Counted from the first letter of the stretch, positions 22,369 to 32,025 are shown. The stretch is DNA of 48,976 nt from M3007 sp046153695 (GCA_046153695.1 JBJXEZ010000094.1:1-48976); one strand, 5' to 3'. A program made the numbers and translations. The notes: generated from the letters alone by a model not told the origin.

Positions 22369-24720
22369 ATGTACAAAAACATCATTTTTCTTCTCGTCCT
22401 TTTTCTCTTTGCTGTTTCTGCTAATGCTCAGAATTTTATCCAAAACCTGAAAGGCACCGTGTACGACAAGGCGGTAAAAACGCCACTTGTTGGTGCCACG
22501 GTAGTCCTGCTGAGCGCCGAACAACCCACAGGAACCACAACCGATCCCGATGGGCGTTTCCGTCTACCGTCGTTGCCTGTAGGCAAACATACGTTGCGCA
22601 TAACCTGCCTGGGTTACAAAGAAGGAGTTGTATCAAATATCACGCTCAACTCGGGCAAAGAAATGGAACTGACTATAGAACTGGAGGAAGACCTGGTCAC
22701 GATGCAAGAGGTGGTGGTGCGGGCCAAAATTGACAAACAAAAACCGCTGAACGAACTGGCTGCCGTAAGCGCACGCACATTTTCGGTGGAGGAGACCCAG
22801 CGTTTTGCCGCGGCGGTAAACGATCCCGGGCGCATGGTTTCGGCGTTTGCCGGGGTAGCCACCGCCAACGACGGCAACAACACCATCGTTATTCGCGGTA
22901 ATGCCCCAAACGGCCTGCTTTGGCGCATGGAGGGCGTAGACATCCCCAACCCCAACCACTTCTCCGCTGTGGGTACCTCGGGCGGCGGCATCTCAATCCT
23001 CAGTACCCAGTTGCTATCCAATTCCGACTTTATGACCGGTGCCTTTGCTGCCGAATACGGCAACGCTCTGTCCGGGGTATTCGACATGAAACTACGCAAG
23101 GGTAATTCCGAAAAACGCGAATACACACTTCAAGCCGGATTGCTCGGCCTTGATGCCGCTGCAGAAGGCCCCATGCGTTTTGGCAAACAAAACGGTTCTT
23201 TTTTGGTGAACTACCGCTACTCTACCTTGTCGCTACTGGGCAAACTCGGTGTCAGTCTCGGCGACGCGAAAACGGACTTTCAGGACCTGTCGTTCAACCT
23301 CTGGATGCCCGCTGGCAAAATCGGGCAGTTCACCCTGTTTGGCATTGGCGGATTGAGCAAACAACACTACGAAGGCAAGGCCGACTCTAGTGTCTGGCAG
23401 AACGACAGCGGTGCCCGGCACAACTGGAACTACACCGCCAACACGGGTGTGCTGGGCCTGACACACCGTATGGTGCTGGGCGATAATACTTTTCTGCGCA
23501 ATGTTGTGGCAGTATCAGGCACCCGAAATGGTTTTCAAAACGAGAAATACCAGCCGGATTACAACCTGCGCCGCCTGTTCGACGGAGGCTATGATCAGGT
23601 CAAAACGACTGTTTCAACCACGTTGACGCACAAGCTCAACGCCCGAAACCTGCTGCGCACCGGGATGTATGTCAACTTCTACGACTATAATTTCCGGCAA
23701 AACGAATGGGATGACGAAGCCGAGCACCTCGTTGAACAAATTAAAAATAACGGCGCTGCCACGTCCGCCAACGCCTTTGCTCAATGGCAGCACCGGCCCT
23801 CCGAGCGGCTGACGCTGAACGCCGGTGCACACGTTCTTTACTTTTTCCTGAACAACACCTATTCGGTAGAACCGCGTGCAGCTGTCAAATATGCGTTCAA
23901 TGATCGTCAGACAATCAGCCTCGGCTATGGCCTGCACGGACAACTTCAGCCGCCAGGTGTGTACTTCGTTCAGGACGAAAACGGCGCACAACCCAATCGA
24001 AACCTCGGCCCCAGTCGGGCACACCACCTTGTGCTCTCATACGACCATTCTCTGCCGGGCAACTGGCACTTGAAACCGGAGCTGTACTACCAGGATTTGT
24101 TCGATGTGCCGGTTAGCCGAGATGAACGCAACGCATTTTCCATGCTCAACCAGCGCGACGGGTTCGCAGGTGAAATATTAGCCAATAAAGGGAAGGGCCG
24201 CAACTACGGCGTGGAACTGACGGCAGAGAAATTTCTTACCGACGGGTTTTATTTCCTGCTGTCTTCCTCCTTGTTCCGGTCGGAGTATCGGGGTTCCGAC
24301 GAAGAGTGGCGCAATACGCGCTTCAACACAGGTTTTATCAACAGCCTCGTGGCTGGCAAGGAGTGGAACTGGAACCGGGGACGGAAAAATCGAACCTTTG
24401 GCCTCAACATGAAACTGACCTGGATGGGCGGGCAATATGATACCCCCATTGACCTGGCGGCTTCCAACGAAAAAGGTAAAACGATACACGACGAGAGCCG
24501 CGCTTTTTCAGAGCAACTTCCCGCTTACTTCCGCCTAGACCTGGGCATCAAGATCAAACGCAACTACGAGCACCTGACTACCACACTGTCACTGGACATC
24601 CAAAACGCCTCCAACCGGGCGAACTACTTTGGGCGCTACTACGACGACATGAGCCAGACGATCAAATTCTGGGACCAGACACCGCTCATTCCGGTGTTGA
24701 ATTACCGGGTGGAGTTTTGA
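22369..24720 (+). CDS. TonB-dependent receptor with carboxypeptidase-regulatory domain
   Basis: A 783-residue outer-membrane receptor with signal peptide (MYKNIIFLLVLFLFAVSANAQ). A CarboxypepD_reg-like domain covers residues 27-112 (LKGTVYDKAVKTPLVGATVVL, TTTDPDGRFRLPSLPVGKHTLRITCLGYK). The plug follows at about 115-240 (MQEVVVRAKIDKQKPLNELAAVSARTFSVEE, NDGNNTIVIRGNAPNGLLWRMEGVDIPNPNHF, GAFAAEYGNALSGVFDMKLRKG). The rest is beta-barrel, ending in VLNYRVEF with a C-terminal Phe. There is no STN domain at its N-terminus, so it cannot by itself signal to FecR in the usual way. No SusD gene follows, so a SusC/D glycan system is unlikely. Substrate unknown. Confidence 0.9.
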   Translation: MYKNIIFLLVLFLFAVSANAQNFIQNLKGTVYDKAVKTPLVGATVVLLSAEQPTGTTTDPDGRFRLPSLPVGKHTLRITCLGYKEGVVSNITLNSGKEMELTIELEEDLVTMQEVVVRAKIDKQKPLNELAAVSARTFSVEETQRFAAAVNDPGRMVSAFAGVATANDGNNTIVIRGNAPNGLLWRMEGVDIPNPNHFSAVGTSGGGISILSTQLLSNSDFMTGAFAAEYGNALSGVFDMKLRKGNSEKREYTLQAGLLGLDAAAEGPMRFGKQNGSFLVNYRYSTLSLLGKLGVSLGDAKTDFQDLSFNLWMPAGKIGQFTLFGIGGLSKQHYEGKADSSVWQNDSGARHNWNYTANTGVLGLTHRMVLGDNTFLRNVVAVSGTRNGFQNEKYQPDYNLRRLFDGGYDQVKTTVSTTLTHKLNARNLLRTGMYVNFYDYNFRQNEWDDEAEHLVEQIKNNGAATSANAFAQWQHRPSERLTLNAGAHVLYFFLNNTYSVEPRAAVKYAFNDRQTISLGYGLHGQLQPPGVYFVQDENGAQPNRNLGPSRAHHLVLSYDHSLPGNWHLKPELYYQDLFDVPVSRDERNAFSMLNQRDGFAGEILANKGKGRNYGVELTAEKFLTDGFYFLLSSSLFRSEYRGSDEEWRNTRFNTGFINSLVAGKEWNWNRGRKNRTFGLNMKLTWMGGQYDTPIDLAASNEKGKTIHDESRAFSEQLPAYFRLDLGIKIKRNYEHLTTTLSLDIQNASNRANYFGRYYDDMSQTIKFWDQTPLIPVLNYRVEF

Positions 24721-24836
24721 GAATGAGCGTTCATCCGAACATGGCAACATAGCAGTCAATGGCGTATTTGCTCCGCCGATCAGGGAAACGAGCAAAATGC
24801 AAATTTATCCACGTTAGTCCTAGCGGATTCACTGCC

Positions 24837-24879
24837 CTGTTTTGGGGGCGCATTACAATACAATACGCCCCCAAAACAG
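24837..24879. terminator. Bidirectional terminator hairpin between convergent genes
   Basis: CTGTTTTGGGGGCG (24837-24850) pairs exactly with CGCCCCCAAAACAG (24866-24879) around a 15-nt loop. It lies between the receptor stop (24720) and the convergent T9SS gene stop (24933). The rest of this 212-bp gap holds nothing recognisable. Confidence 0.75.
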
Positions 24880-24932
24880 CCGGACAGAGCGAGGCACAAT
24901 ACCGGCTTTGTCCGAGAGAAATGAATAGGACA

Positions 24933-26477
24933 TTATTTCCGGGCCATTCGGAATTGCTGCGCCTGGCCGTCGCTGTCTGTTACATAAACCATGTACATAC
25001 CGGCGGGCAAGCGGTTCGGTGGCACTACATCCTGGTTAGTTTGGGTCTTTCCTGTGAAGCACAGCCTGCCTGTGCTGTCGAAAATTTGTATGTCCAGAAG
25101 TATTTGTTCATTACTCAAAAACCGAAAAGCGCCGCTGGTAGGATTCGGGACGAGCGATAATACCAGGGATCGGCCTTCCGAAACCGACGAAACGAAGTCG
25201 CAGATGATGGTTTCCGTGAGGCCGACCTGCTGGTCTTGTGCGGCGGGTGCTCCTGCGGAAGGGCCAGCTGTTGCGACGGGAGAGACTAACGGGATGCCGG
25301 GGCTAATCGTTTGTGCAATAACGGGCACATCGATAGCCCGACAACCAGATAAATTACCTTCAGCATTAGTTTTCACTATGTACATATCATACCCATTGCC
25401 GGTCGAATAACCAACGGCTACAAAACCACCATCAGGGCAGGGTTTTGCATGGTACATTCGTCCACTAATCAAGTGAGATTTCGCCCATATAATATTACCA
25501 TTGACATCTGTGCGTACCAAATAGGCCTCTGCGGCATCTTCGTTAATGTTGAGGGGAGTGAAGACAAATCCACCATCTGGACAATTTTCAGCGTTCATAT
25601 TATGGTTTCCTGAAGGGAAAACATAACGTTTACCCCAAACAAAATTGCCAGATGCGTTAAAGCTAATGATCCATGGTTGGTATTGAGTGTTATTGGAATA
25701 CGACCATGTGGAGCCGGAAACACTTAAACCTGCCCCGCCCCTGGCAAGGAATTCGCCGCCCTCATGTCCAAACCCACCCAAGCGTCGTCCACTCTGGTAT
25801 GCCCCGCTAGAACTTAATCGGAATAGTAGTGCTTCCTGATTTCCAGCGAAATAGCCCCCTGAGACCCAGATGTCGCCGTTCGATCCGGGGAGCGGCTCCC
25901 CAGAAACATCGGCACCATTAGTACCCCATCCTTTCGTCCAAATACTGCTACCGTTTAGGTCGAGTTTTTCCACGAAGGCATCCCAAAAACCTGACCCAAA
26001 GCTTTGTGTGCTTCCTGTAATAATATAGCCGTCAGATACTTCACAGGCTCCACCACAAGACCACTCCGGCCCAGCCCCCCCACACGTCCGCACCCAAATC
26101 ACATCCCCCTTAGGGTCAAACTTAACAACGTAAATATCCACATTGCCCGCTCCAAAACTGTTCGTTTCGCCAACGGCTATATAGTTACCATCGCTGCAAG
26201 CCAGAATATGCATGAAAAACTCGTCGCCCAATCCGCCGTGCGACCTGCTCCACTCTACCGTCCCATCGGCTCTGAACTTGACGAGCATCGCGTCTTTGCC
26301 TCCGAGGCCGCCTTCGGTACTGCTGCCAGCCACAATGAAACTATTATCCGGCAAAACCTCTACAAAACGGGCCTCGTCGTCACCCGTGGTTCCGTGATGC
26401 TTGATGAACGTGGGGATTTGAGCGTTAAGCTGCGAAAGAGAGAACGCAAAGAGCAGGATTGTAACAATTTGGTACAT
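24933..26477 (-). CDS. Secreted beta-propeller-like protein with T9SS sorting domain
   Basis: A 514-residue protein. The start at 26477 (MYQIVTILLFAFSLSQLNAQ) is a signal peptide; a longer open frame upstream is an antisense shadow of the membrane protein gene next door. Repeats of about 50 residues run from 25 to 370, such as DDEARFVEVLPDNSFIVAGSS, GGKDAMLVKFRADGTVEWSRSHGG, and DGNYIAVGETNSFGAGNVDIYVVKFDPKGDVIWVRTCGG. The C-terminal 85 residues (LSLVPNPTSGAFRFLSNEQI..QIFDSTGRLCFTGKT..LPAGMYMVYV) are a type A sorting domain with the NPTSG motif. Function unknown. The 215 bp upstream show no gene. Confidence 0.85.
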   Translation of the reverse strand: MYQIVTILLFAFSLSQLNAQIPTFIKHHGTTGDDEARFVEVLPDNSFIVAGSSTEGGLGGKDAMLVKFRADGTVEWSRSHGGLGDEFFMHILACSDGNYIAVGETNSFGAGNVDIYVVKFDPKGDVIWVRTCGGAGPEWSCGGACEVSDGYIITGSTQSFGSGFWDAFVEKLDLNGSSIWTKGWGTNGADVSGEPLPGSNGDIWVSGGYFAGNQEALLFRLSSSGAYQSGRRLGGFGHEGGEFLARGGAGLSVSGSTWSYSNNTQYQPWIISFNASGNFVWGKRYVFPSGNHNMNAENCPDGGFVFTPLNINEDAAEAYLVRTDVNGNIIWAKSHLISGRMYHAKPCPDGGFVAVGYSTGNGYDMYIVKTNAEGNLSGCRAIDVPVIAQTISPGIPLVSPVATAGPSAGAPAAQDQQVGLTETIICDFVSSVSEGRSLVLSLVPNPTSGAFRFLSNEQILLDIQIFDSTGRLCFTGKTQTNQDVVPPNRLPAGMYMVYVTDSDGQAQQFRMARK

Positions 26478-26692
26478 GGTGAAAGATGGGTTTGTGAAGA
26501 AAAATGGGTTCCAATTTGTGCTTAAGGAAAACACAAAGTACGGCACTGGGGATGACGTTGTCATGCTGCAAGGCTGCCTAGGCAAAATAGTTATAAAATA
26601 CAATATGGAGAAACCGAGTAGGACTTCCATAGTACATACGGCCCACTTGCCCTGTTTTTTGGAACTGCAGTCCAATGAAGAAAGACCAGACG

Positions 26693-27568
26693 TTACAATT
26701 GTCCAGCCAAATAGCCCATGTACAACAGCTGACAGGCCACCGTCAACGTTATCAGAGCGTAGGCCAACCGCGGAAAAAAATACAGCCCGTAGGAAAAAAA
26801 ACGATCCCAAGCCGGGAACAACAACAAAAGCAACAGCACATACGCTGGAAACAACCACTGGATGTCCTGTGTCGGAAGGCCTGCCACAAACAACAAAAAA
26901 AGCAGCAGGCTCAGCGCCAGTATCCGTTTGGCATACAGGTGTACATCTGTTTTTTTGAACAACAAAAACAACGCGGGCAGGGTGAAGCAAAAACCCGGGT
27001 GTGTCAGCGGAGCCAATACGAAGACTACGTTTGGAAGTAGGTGGGATGTTGTATTTCCGTGCCATTCAAATGAGTTTTTGAAAAAATTCAACGCAGACCA
27101 TTCATTCCATTCGGGCCCAACCCGCTCCGGATGGAGCCAGCAGGCAATCCCAAAAACAATGCCCCCGATCAGTACGGCCCCAACCAAACACGCCCACTGT
27201 CGCCGCCGAGCAAGTTCCAACAGCAACGCTACAGCGAGCAGGGCCAACAGTACCGCCATATCCCACCTGAAAAAAATAGCCAGCGCCGCCAGTCCGCCAA
27301 ACCAAAGCGCATCAAGGCAGCGCTCCCGCTCGATGGCCCGCAAACCAAAAAACAGCGCCGCCAATGTGAATGCCAGAGCCGTTGGTAATACGAATCCCTC
27401 TGCAGACACCCGAAGAAAAACCGGCGATAGTAACAACCCCAACACTGCGTATGTCCAGCGGCTCTTGGTGTATGCCCCGGGCGAGAGCACACGCAGGATC
27501 TGTACGAACAGCCCCAGCAAAGCCGCTGAAGCAAGCCAGGAAAGGGGCTCGAAAAAGGGAAATATCAT
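26693..27568 (-). CDS. Polytopic membrane protein, GT-C glycosyltransferase-like, possibly N-terminally truncated
   Basis: A 291-residue protein with about eight hydrophobic segments, e.g. LSWLASAALLGLFVQILRVL, ALAFTLAALFFGLRA, MAVLLALLAVALLLELARRR, and ACLVGAVLIGGIVFGIACWL. The arrangement resembles the middle and end of Alg9/ArnT-type GT-C mannosyltransferases, but the N-terminal loop carrying the catalytic acidic motif (such as HPDE) is missing. The first codon is 12 bp after the stop of the upstream SprB-type gene, in the same frame, so there is no room for the missing part. Either this is a deletion derivative or a short membrane protein of unknown role. It is probably co-transcribed with the gene upstream. 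Confidence 0.6.
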   Translation of the reverse strand: MIFPFFEPLSWLASAALLGLFVQILRVLSPGAYTKSRWTYAVLGLLLSPVFLRVSAEGFVLPTALAFTLAALFFGLRAIERERCLDALWFGGLAALAIFFRWDMAVLLALLAVALLLELARRRQWACLVGAVLIGGIVFGIACWLHPERVGPEWNEWSALNFFKNSFEWHGNTTSHLLPNVVFVLAPLTHPGFCFTLPALFLLFKKTDVHLYAKRILALSLLLFLLFVAGLPTQDIQWLFPAYVLLLLLLFPAWDRFFSYGLYFFPRLAYALITLTVACQLLYMGYLAGQL

Positions 27569-27580
27569 CGGCGCGGCCCC

Positions 27581-30500
27581 TCAAAATTTGCTCACCTTCA
27601 CGCTCTTTGTCTCGCCTGAGCCGAAAACAATGCGTGCCAGATAAATCCCGGCTGGCAGATCAGCCACCGGTATTTCAAAAAATGCGAGGCTTCCAGCAGC
27701 AATTTTCAGCGCGTGCAGCAGAACGCCGTTAACGGTGAATAACTGCACTTGTGCATCGGATTCGTAGGTTGTCAAATTGCGCACATATAAAACTTGAGCA
27801 GCCGGGTTGGGGTACACCGCCAGCGATTCGCTTAACGGAACCTCCAGCATGGCCTCCCGCACCTCCGACTGTATCGGTTCCCCCGTGGCGCTGAGTCGCC
27901 GCACACGGTAGTAGTTCATCCCGCTTTCCGGCATATGATCCATCAATGTGTAGCGGCGTTCCGGCGCATACTGCTCGCCCAGTATCTCACCCACGACGGT
28001 CCAGTCGGTCTGGTTCATGGATCGCTCGGCAACGTACAGATAGCGGTCCATGGCTGGCAGTGTGCGCCATTCCAATTTGACTGCGGCATTACTCATTGGC
28101 GTAACAACAAAAACAGTGAAAAACTGCGGGCACCCCGACGACCCGGCGGGTTTCACCGTAATCGTGATCATGTTGCTTTCCAAAAAATTCAGGCAGTTTT
28201 GGCGGCGCACGCAGCGCATAAAGTAGGCTGTTTGCACCAAAGGCCCGGGTTGGTAAGTCGAACCGTTGGATCCTGGTATGGGCACCCATGTCCATTGCCC
28301 CTGGCTGTTCTGGACGTACTGCATCCAAACATATTCCAGTGGGCCGCTTCCGCCTTGCGGCGGATACAACGGGTTACCATACAATGCATCCGGTGTTTCG
28401 CCTTCGCAAATGGTCTGGTTGCAACAGATCAGCCCTGGCTTGGTGACATTTTCGCAAATCGTGTGAATGCCTGCATCAATGCAAAGTGTATCGGCTTGCC
28501 CCGCTACGATCGTGATTGGGTCTGTGTTGCCATTGGCTTTAGCATCACTGTCCTTGCAGGTATTGTTCACTTTGTTTTTTCCGGTAAACTCATAGCCCGT
28601 CTGGAGGCCGCTGAATTTCACAACATACTTGCCCGGAACAACACAGGAGAATTTGTACTTACCTGTCGAGTCTGTCAAAATGGTGGACAAAACAACGTCG
28701 TCCGGAGTCCCGAACAACGTATCCAGACCGGGTTGTACAAGCTGGACGCGAATACCGGGAACGCCTTTTTCCAATGCATGTTGGGCACCGTCCTGATCGT
28801 TGTCGTACCACACAAAATCTCCCAAATTGGTACCACCACTGCCGGATACTTGTATCGTAACCATTGCCGTGGCAGTGCAATTGTTGGCATCCGTCACGGT
28901 CACGGTGTGCATACCTTGCGTTAGATTGTTCGCCGTGGCGGTGGTAATACCGTTACTCCAAAGGTAGGAAAATGGTGGTGTACCACTTGTGGCGACAGCA
29001 GTAGCGCTTCCAGGGCCGGAGCAGCTCGCGTTGGTCACATTTCCAATGGTCACGTTGATCGCAGGTGGGGGTGTTAAGGTCGCTGAAGCGGTGGCAGTGC
29101 AGCTGGCTCCGTCGGTGACGGTCACGGTATATGTATTGGGAGGCAAGCCGGAAAGGGCCGGTCCTGGTTGGGCATTTGACCACAAAAATGTCAGGGTGGG
29201 CGTGCCGCCGGTAGCGTTTGCCAACAAGGCACCAAGGCTGGTACAAGTCGTTTGTGCTGTCACGGCAATGGTTACCGAAGGGATAGGCGGTGCCGAGATT
29301 TGGACCGTACTGGTAGCCGTGCAGCCGCCCGAGTCGGTGGCTGTCACGGTGTGTGTGCCCGACGCCAGATTGGCAGCCGTGGCAGTAGTTGCCCCGCTGT
29401 CCCAAAAATAAGTGAACGGCGGTGTGCCGCCAGCGGCCGTTGCGGTAGCGCTGCCAGGTTTAATGCAGGTAGCGTTTACGGCCGAGCCGACAGTCACCGT
29501 CGGGATGGGCGGGGCGGTGAGTACCACAGTAGCGGTGGCTGTGCAACCACCGGAGTCGGTGGCGGTCACGGTGTAGGTGTTTGCCAGCAGATTCGGAGCC
29601 GTATCGGTCAGGCTGCCGCTGCTCCAGGCGTAGGTATAGGGTGCCAGCCCGCCCGTGGCTACAGCTTTGGCGGCACCCAAAACCGAGCAGGTGACCGGAG
29701 AAAAGATACTGGCCGTAACACTAGGCAGCGGCGATTTGGTGATGGCGACCGTATCGGTAGCCGTACAGCCGGTAGCGTCCGTTACTACGACAATATTTGG
29801 GCCTACGGCCAAATTAGCAACCGTGGCGCCGGTAATCGTTCCGTTCCAGACGTACACAAATGGCGGAGTACCGCCCGAGGCCAACGCCGCAGCACTTCCG
29901 CCGGCGAGGCAAGTCGCAGGGCCGGTAGCGTTAGCGGTGACGATCAGGGTGGAGGGCGCTTGCTGAATTGCCGTCGTGGCTGTGGCCGTGCAGCCCGATG
30001 GGTGCTCGGTTATCGTGACGGTATAGGTTCCGACGGCCAGGCTATCCGCCACAGCCGTGGTGTCGCCATTACTCCACAAGTAGGCAAACGTACCGGTACT
30101 GCCGGTAGCAGAGGCTGAGGCACTGCCGCCTCTGAGGCAGAGAACATCGCCCAGTTTGTCTGTGTTGGCACTGATTACCGTATTGTTTCCGGGGATGTTC
30201 AGGTTAAGGTTAAGCGTGCAGCCATTGGCATCGGTGACCACGGCCGTCACCGGGCCTGCCGGGCCGGTAGTGGTGAATGTGGTATCAGAATTATTCCAAA
30301 GAATGGTATAGCCCGGTGTGCCACCAGACGGCGTCACTGTGGCGTTGCCTGGCTGGCCACAGGCGGCGGCAGTAAAATTGGTCAGTATGTCCAGGACTGG
30401 TGGCTCGGTCACTGTGGCCGAGGCAGTGTTGGAGCAGCCGTTTATATCCGTCACGGTCACTGTGTAGGTTCCCGGGGGCAAATTGGGCAGGGTTTGCGTT

Positions 30501-31168
30501 TGCGGATAGCCACTGCCCCAATTGTACGTGTAGGGTTGTGTACCCGTCATCGGGGCGGCGTAGACGGAACCATTGCTGTCGCCAAAACACGGGATATGCG
30601 TGGGTGTGGCCATGAGCCAAATGCCTTCATTTTGAAAAAACACAGTATTGCCAGCCACGGCTGTGCAGCCGTTGAAATCGGTGACAGTAACGGTGTACGG
30701 GCCGCCGGTTAGGCCAGTGATCTCGATACCCGTGCCGGTATTGCTCCATAAAAAGGAGTAGGGCGCAGTTCCGCCAGTTGGCACGGCAGTAGCTTCACCA
30801 TCAGGGGCGATACCGCAAATCTGATCTTGGGTGGACACTGCGACGCTAAGCAGGTTGGGCTGGATGATGGAGACCGATCCGGTAGCGGTGGCCGAGTTGG
30901 CATCTGTCACGGTAACCGTGTACACGCCTGCGCACAAGCTGTCGATCGTGGTGCCTGTGTCGCCCGTGCTCCATACATAGGTGTACGGGAATGCACCATT
31001 AAGGCCGACGGCAATGGCCAGTCCATCGCAACGGCCGTTGCAGGACACGTTGGTTTGCAAAAACATGACACTTATTTGAGCCGAAAGCAGCGCAGGAAGC
31101 ACAGCAAAAACGGCGGCGGCCATAAGTTTGATTTTAAAAAAATGGAGAGCAGTATGTTGTTGTCCCAT
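27581..31168 (-). CDS. Giant cell-surface protein with SprB repeats, SdrD B-like domain and T9SS sorting domain
   Basis: About 1195 residues. The ATG at 31168 gives MGQQHTALHFFKIKL then a hydrophobic core ending ALLSAQ; another ATG at 31258 is possible. About ten SprB repeats of roughly 75 residues occupy residues 25-770, each with PYxYxWSxG, an AxNLxxGTYTVTVTD block and a GCTATA strand. An SdrD B-like domain follows (about 775-895: LGDFVWYDNDQDGAQHALEKGVPGIRVQLVQPG.. with Asp-rich calcium-type loops), then a region with CCNQTICEG near 905-990, a fibronectin-III-like part (about 1020-1110) and a type A sorting domain (residues 1115-1195). SprB itself is the gliding adhesin of flavobacteria; this smaller protein is probably a surface adhesin. 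Repeat units are related at the DNA level. Confidence 0.88.
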   Translation of the reverse strand: MGQQHTALHFFKIKLMAAAVFAVLPALLSAQISVMFLQTNVSCNGRCDGLAIAVGLNGAFPYTYVWSTGDTGTTIDSLCAGVYTVTVTDANSATATGSVSIIQPNLLSVAVSTQDQICGIAPDGEATAVPTGGTAPYSFLWSNTGTGIEITGLTGGPYTVTVTDFNGCTAVAGNTVFFQNEGIWLMATPTHIPCFGDSNGSVYAAPMTGTQPYTYNWGSGYPQTQTLPNLPPGTYTVTVTDINGCSNTASATVTEPPVLDILTNFTAAACGQPGNATVTPSGGTPGYTILWNNSDTTFTTTGPAGPVTAVVTDANGCTLNLNLNIPGNNTVISANTDKLGDVLCLRGGSASASATGSTGTFAYLWSNGDTTAVADSLAVGTYTVTITEHPSGCTATATTAIQQAPSTLIVTANATGPATCLAGGSAAALASGGTPPFVYVWNGTITGATVANLAVGPNIVVVTDATGCTATDTVAITKSPLPSVTASIFSPVTCSVLGAAKAVATGGLAPYTYAWSSGSLTDTAPNLLANTYTVTATDSGGCTATATVVLTAPPIPTVTVGSAVNATCIKPGSATATAAGGTPPFTYFWDSGATTATAANLASGTHTVTATDSGGCTATSTVQISAPPIPSVTIAVTAQTTCTSLGALLANATGGTPTLTFLWSNAQPGPALSGLPPNTYTVTVTDGASCTATASATLTPPPAINVTIGNVTNASCSGPGSATAVATSGTPPFSYLWSNGITTATANNLTQGMHTVTVTDANNCTATAMVTIQVSGSGGTNLGDFVWYDNDQDGAQHALEKGVPGIRVQLVQPGLDTLFGTPDDVVLSTILTDSTGKYKFSCVVPGKYVVKFSGLQTGYEFTGKNKVNNTCKDSDAKANGNTDPITIVAGQADTLCIDAGIHTICENVTKPGLICCNQTICEGETPDALYGNPLYPPQGGSGPLEYVWMQYVQNSQGQWTWVPIPGSNGSTYQPGPLVQTAYFMRCVRRQNCLNFLESNMITITVKPAGSSGCPQFFTVFVVTPMSNAAVKLEWRTLPAMDRYLYVAERSMNQTDWTVVGEILGEQYAPERRYTLMDHMPESGMNYYRVRRLSATGEPIQSEVREAMLEVPLSESLAVYPNPAAQVLYVRNLTTYESDAQVQLFTVNGVLLHALKIAAGSLAFFEIPVADLPAGIYLARIVFGSGETKSVKVSKF

Positions 31169-31314
31169 GCGTACCGGGTGTTTTTTTAAAGGAAAAGCCA
31201 AGGAAGACACCCCCAATAAACTTGCCAAGATGCTCTGGCCAGGGTGCATACTTTTCATGAAAGGCGGGAAAGGCGGTTTGGGCGACTAAATTAGTGCATT
31301 ACAGAGGGCTGGTA

Positions 31315-31343
31315 CAAATGTAGCCCATGTATAAATCACGCAA
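31315..31343 (-). promoter_or_regulatory. Promoter of the SprB-repeat gene
   Basis: On the minus strand TTG (31343-31341), an 18-nt spacer and TACATTTG (31322-31315) match the Bacteroidota consensus. It overlaps the end of dcd and would give a leader of about 140 nt to the 31168 ATG, or 50 nt to the 31258 ATG. Confidence 0.6.
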
Positions 31344-31347
31344 CTGG

Positions 31348-31887
31348 TCAATGTTTGAAATTTTTCCACATCATGCTTTCCATTGGCTTGTCGCTGCGTT
31401 GATTGTACTTGGCATTGGGCTTCCGGTTGTAGTAATTTTCGATGCCACCGTCCACGGTGAAATAGATCAGCTGCCCAATGGGCATGCCCGCGTACACGCG
31501 TACAGGCTGGGCACAGGAAATCTCCAGTGTCCAATGGTTAGAAAAACCTACATCGCCCTTGCCTGCCGTGGCGTGGATATCAATACCCAAACGCCCAACA
31601 CTACTCTTGCCTTCCAGAAACGGTACGGTAGCGTGCGTTTCGGTGTACTCCTCCGTCACACCGAGGTACAGGGTACCGGGTTGAAGTACGAAACCCTCGT
31701 CTGGCATTTCAATCAGATCAATAGAATTATGCTGCCGGGCATCCAGCACCCTGTCGCGGTAGAGACCGAGGTATTTGCCAAGATGTACGTCGTAGGAATT
31801 GGTACCGAGACACTCACGACGGTACGGTTCAATGACGATTTCACCAGCTTCAATGGCCTCGAGGATTTTTTTATCAGTAAGGATCAT
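31348..31887 (-). CDS. dcd: dCTP deaminase
   Basis: A 179-residue homotrimeric enzyme converting dCTP to dUTP for thymidylate synthesis. The ATG at 31887 gives MILTDKKILEAIEAGEIVIEPY, the normal start. Family motifs are LGTNSYDVHLG, EGKSSVGRLGI (93-102, phosphate-binding) and GDVGFSNHWTLEI with the catalytic Glu at 122. Further C-terminal, GMPIGQLIYF and AKYNQRSDKP match the family. Some relatives are bifunctional dCTP deaminase/dUTPase, and sequence alone does not settle which this is. A good promoter lies upstream, and dcd diverges from the CoA-binding protein gene. Confidence 0.95.
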   Translation of the reverse strand: MILTDKKILEAIEAGEIVIEPYRRECLGTNSYDVHLGKYLGLYRDRVLDARQHNSIDLIEMPDEGFVLQPGTLYLGVTEEYTETHATVPFLEGKSSVGRLGIDIHATAGKGDVGFSNHWTLEISCAQPVRVYAGMPIGQLIYFTVDGGIENYYNRKPNAKYNQRSDKPMESMMWKNFKH

Positions 31888-31963
31888 GAATAGAGCAGGT
31901 TTGAGGGTGTCCGGTTTTCCGGCAGCGGCCTTGACGAAGGCACGCTTCTCTCTCAAGGAGAGA

Positions 31964-31993
31964 CAAAAGTACGCTTTGAATTTGGTTGGCAAA
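31964..31993 (-). promoter_or_regulatory. Promoter of dcd
   Basis: On the minus strand TTTG (31993-31990), an 18-nt spacer and TACTTTTG (31971-31964) fit the phylum consensus well. The start point would be near 31957, giving a leader of about 70 nt. Confidence 0.7.
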
Positions 31994-32025
31994 CATTTGG
32001 TACGAAAAGGCTGTTTTGGTCATCC

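Noticed and set aside
26478..27065. 196-codon N-terminal extension of the T9SS propeller gene
   Set aside because: It overlaps the membrane protein gene in another frame and would bury the signal peptide; the ATG at 26477 is a clean start.
27935..28924. 329-codon open frame on the plus strand
   Set aside because: It is antisense to the SdrD and C-terminal regions of the SprB-repeat protein and has no gene-like features.
28860..30950. Periodic similar segments that could be read as a repeat array or CRISPR-like structure
   Set aside because: The period follows the SprB repeats of a single long reading frame; there are no uniform direct repeats with unique spacers.
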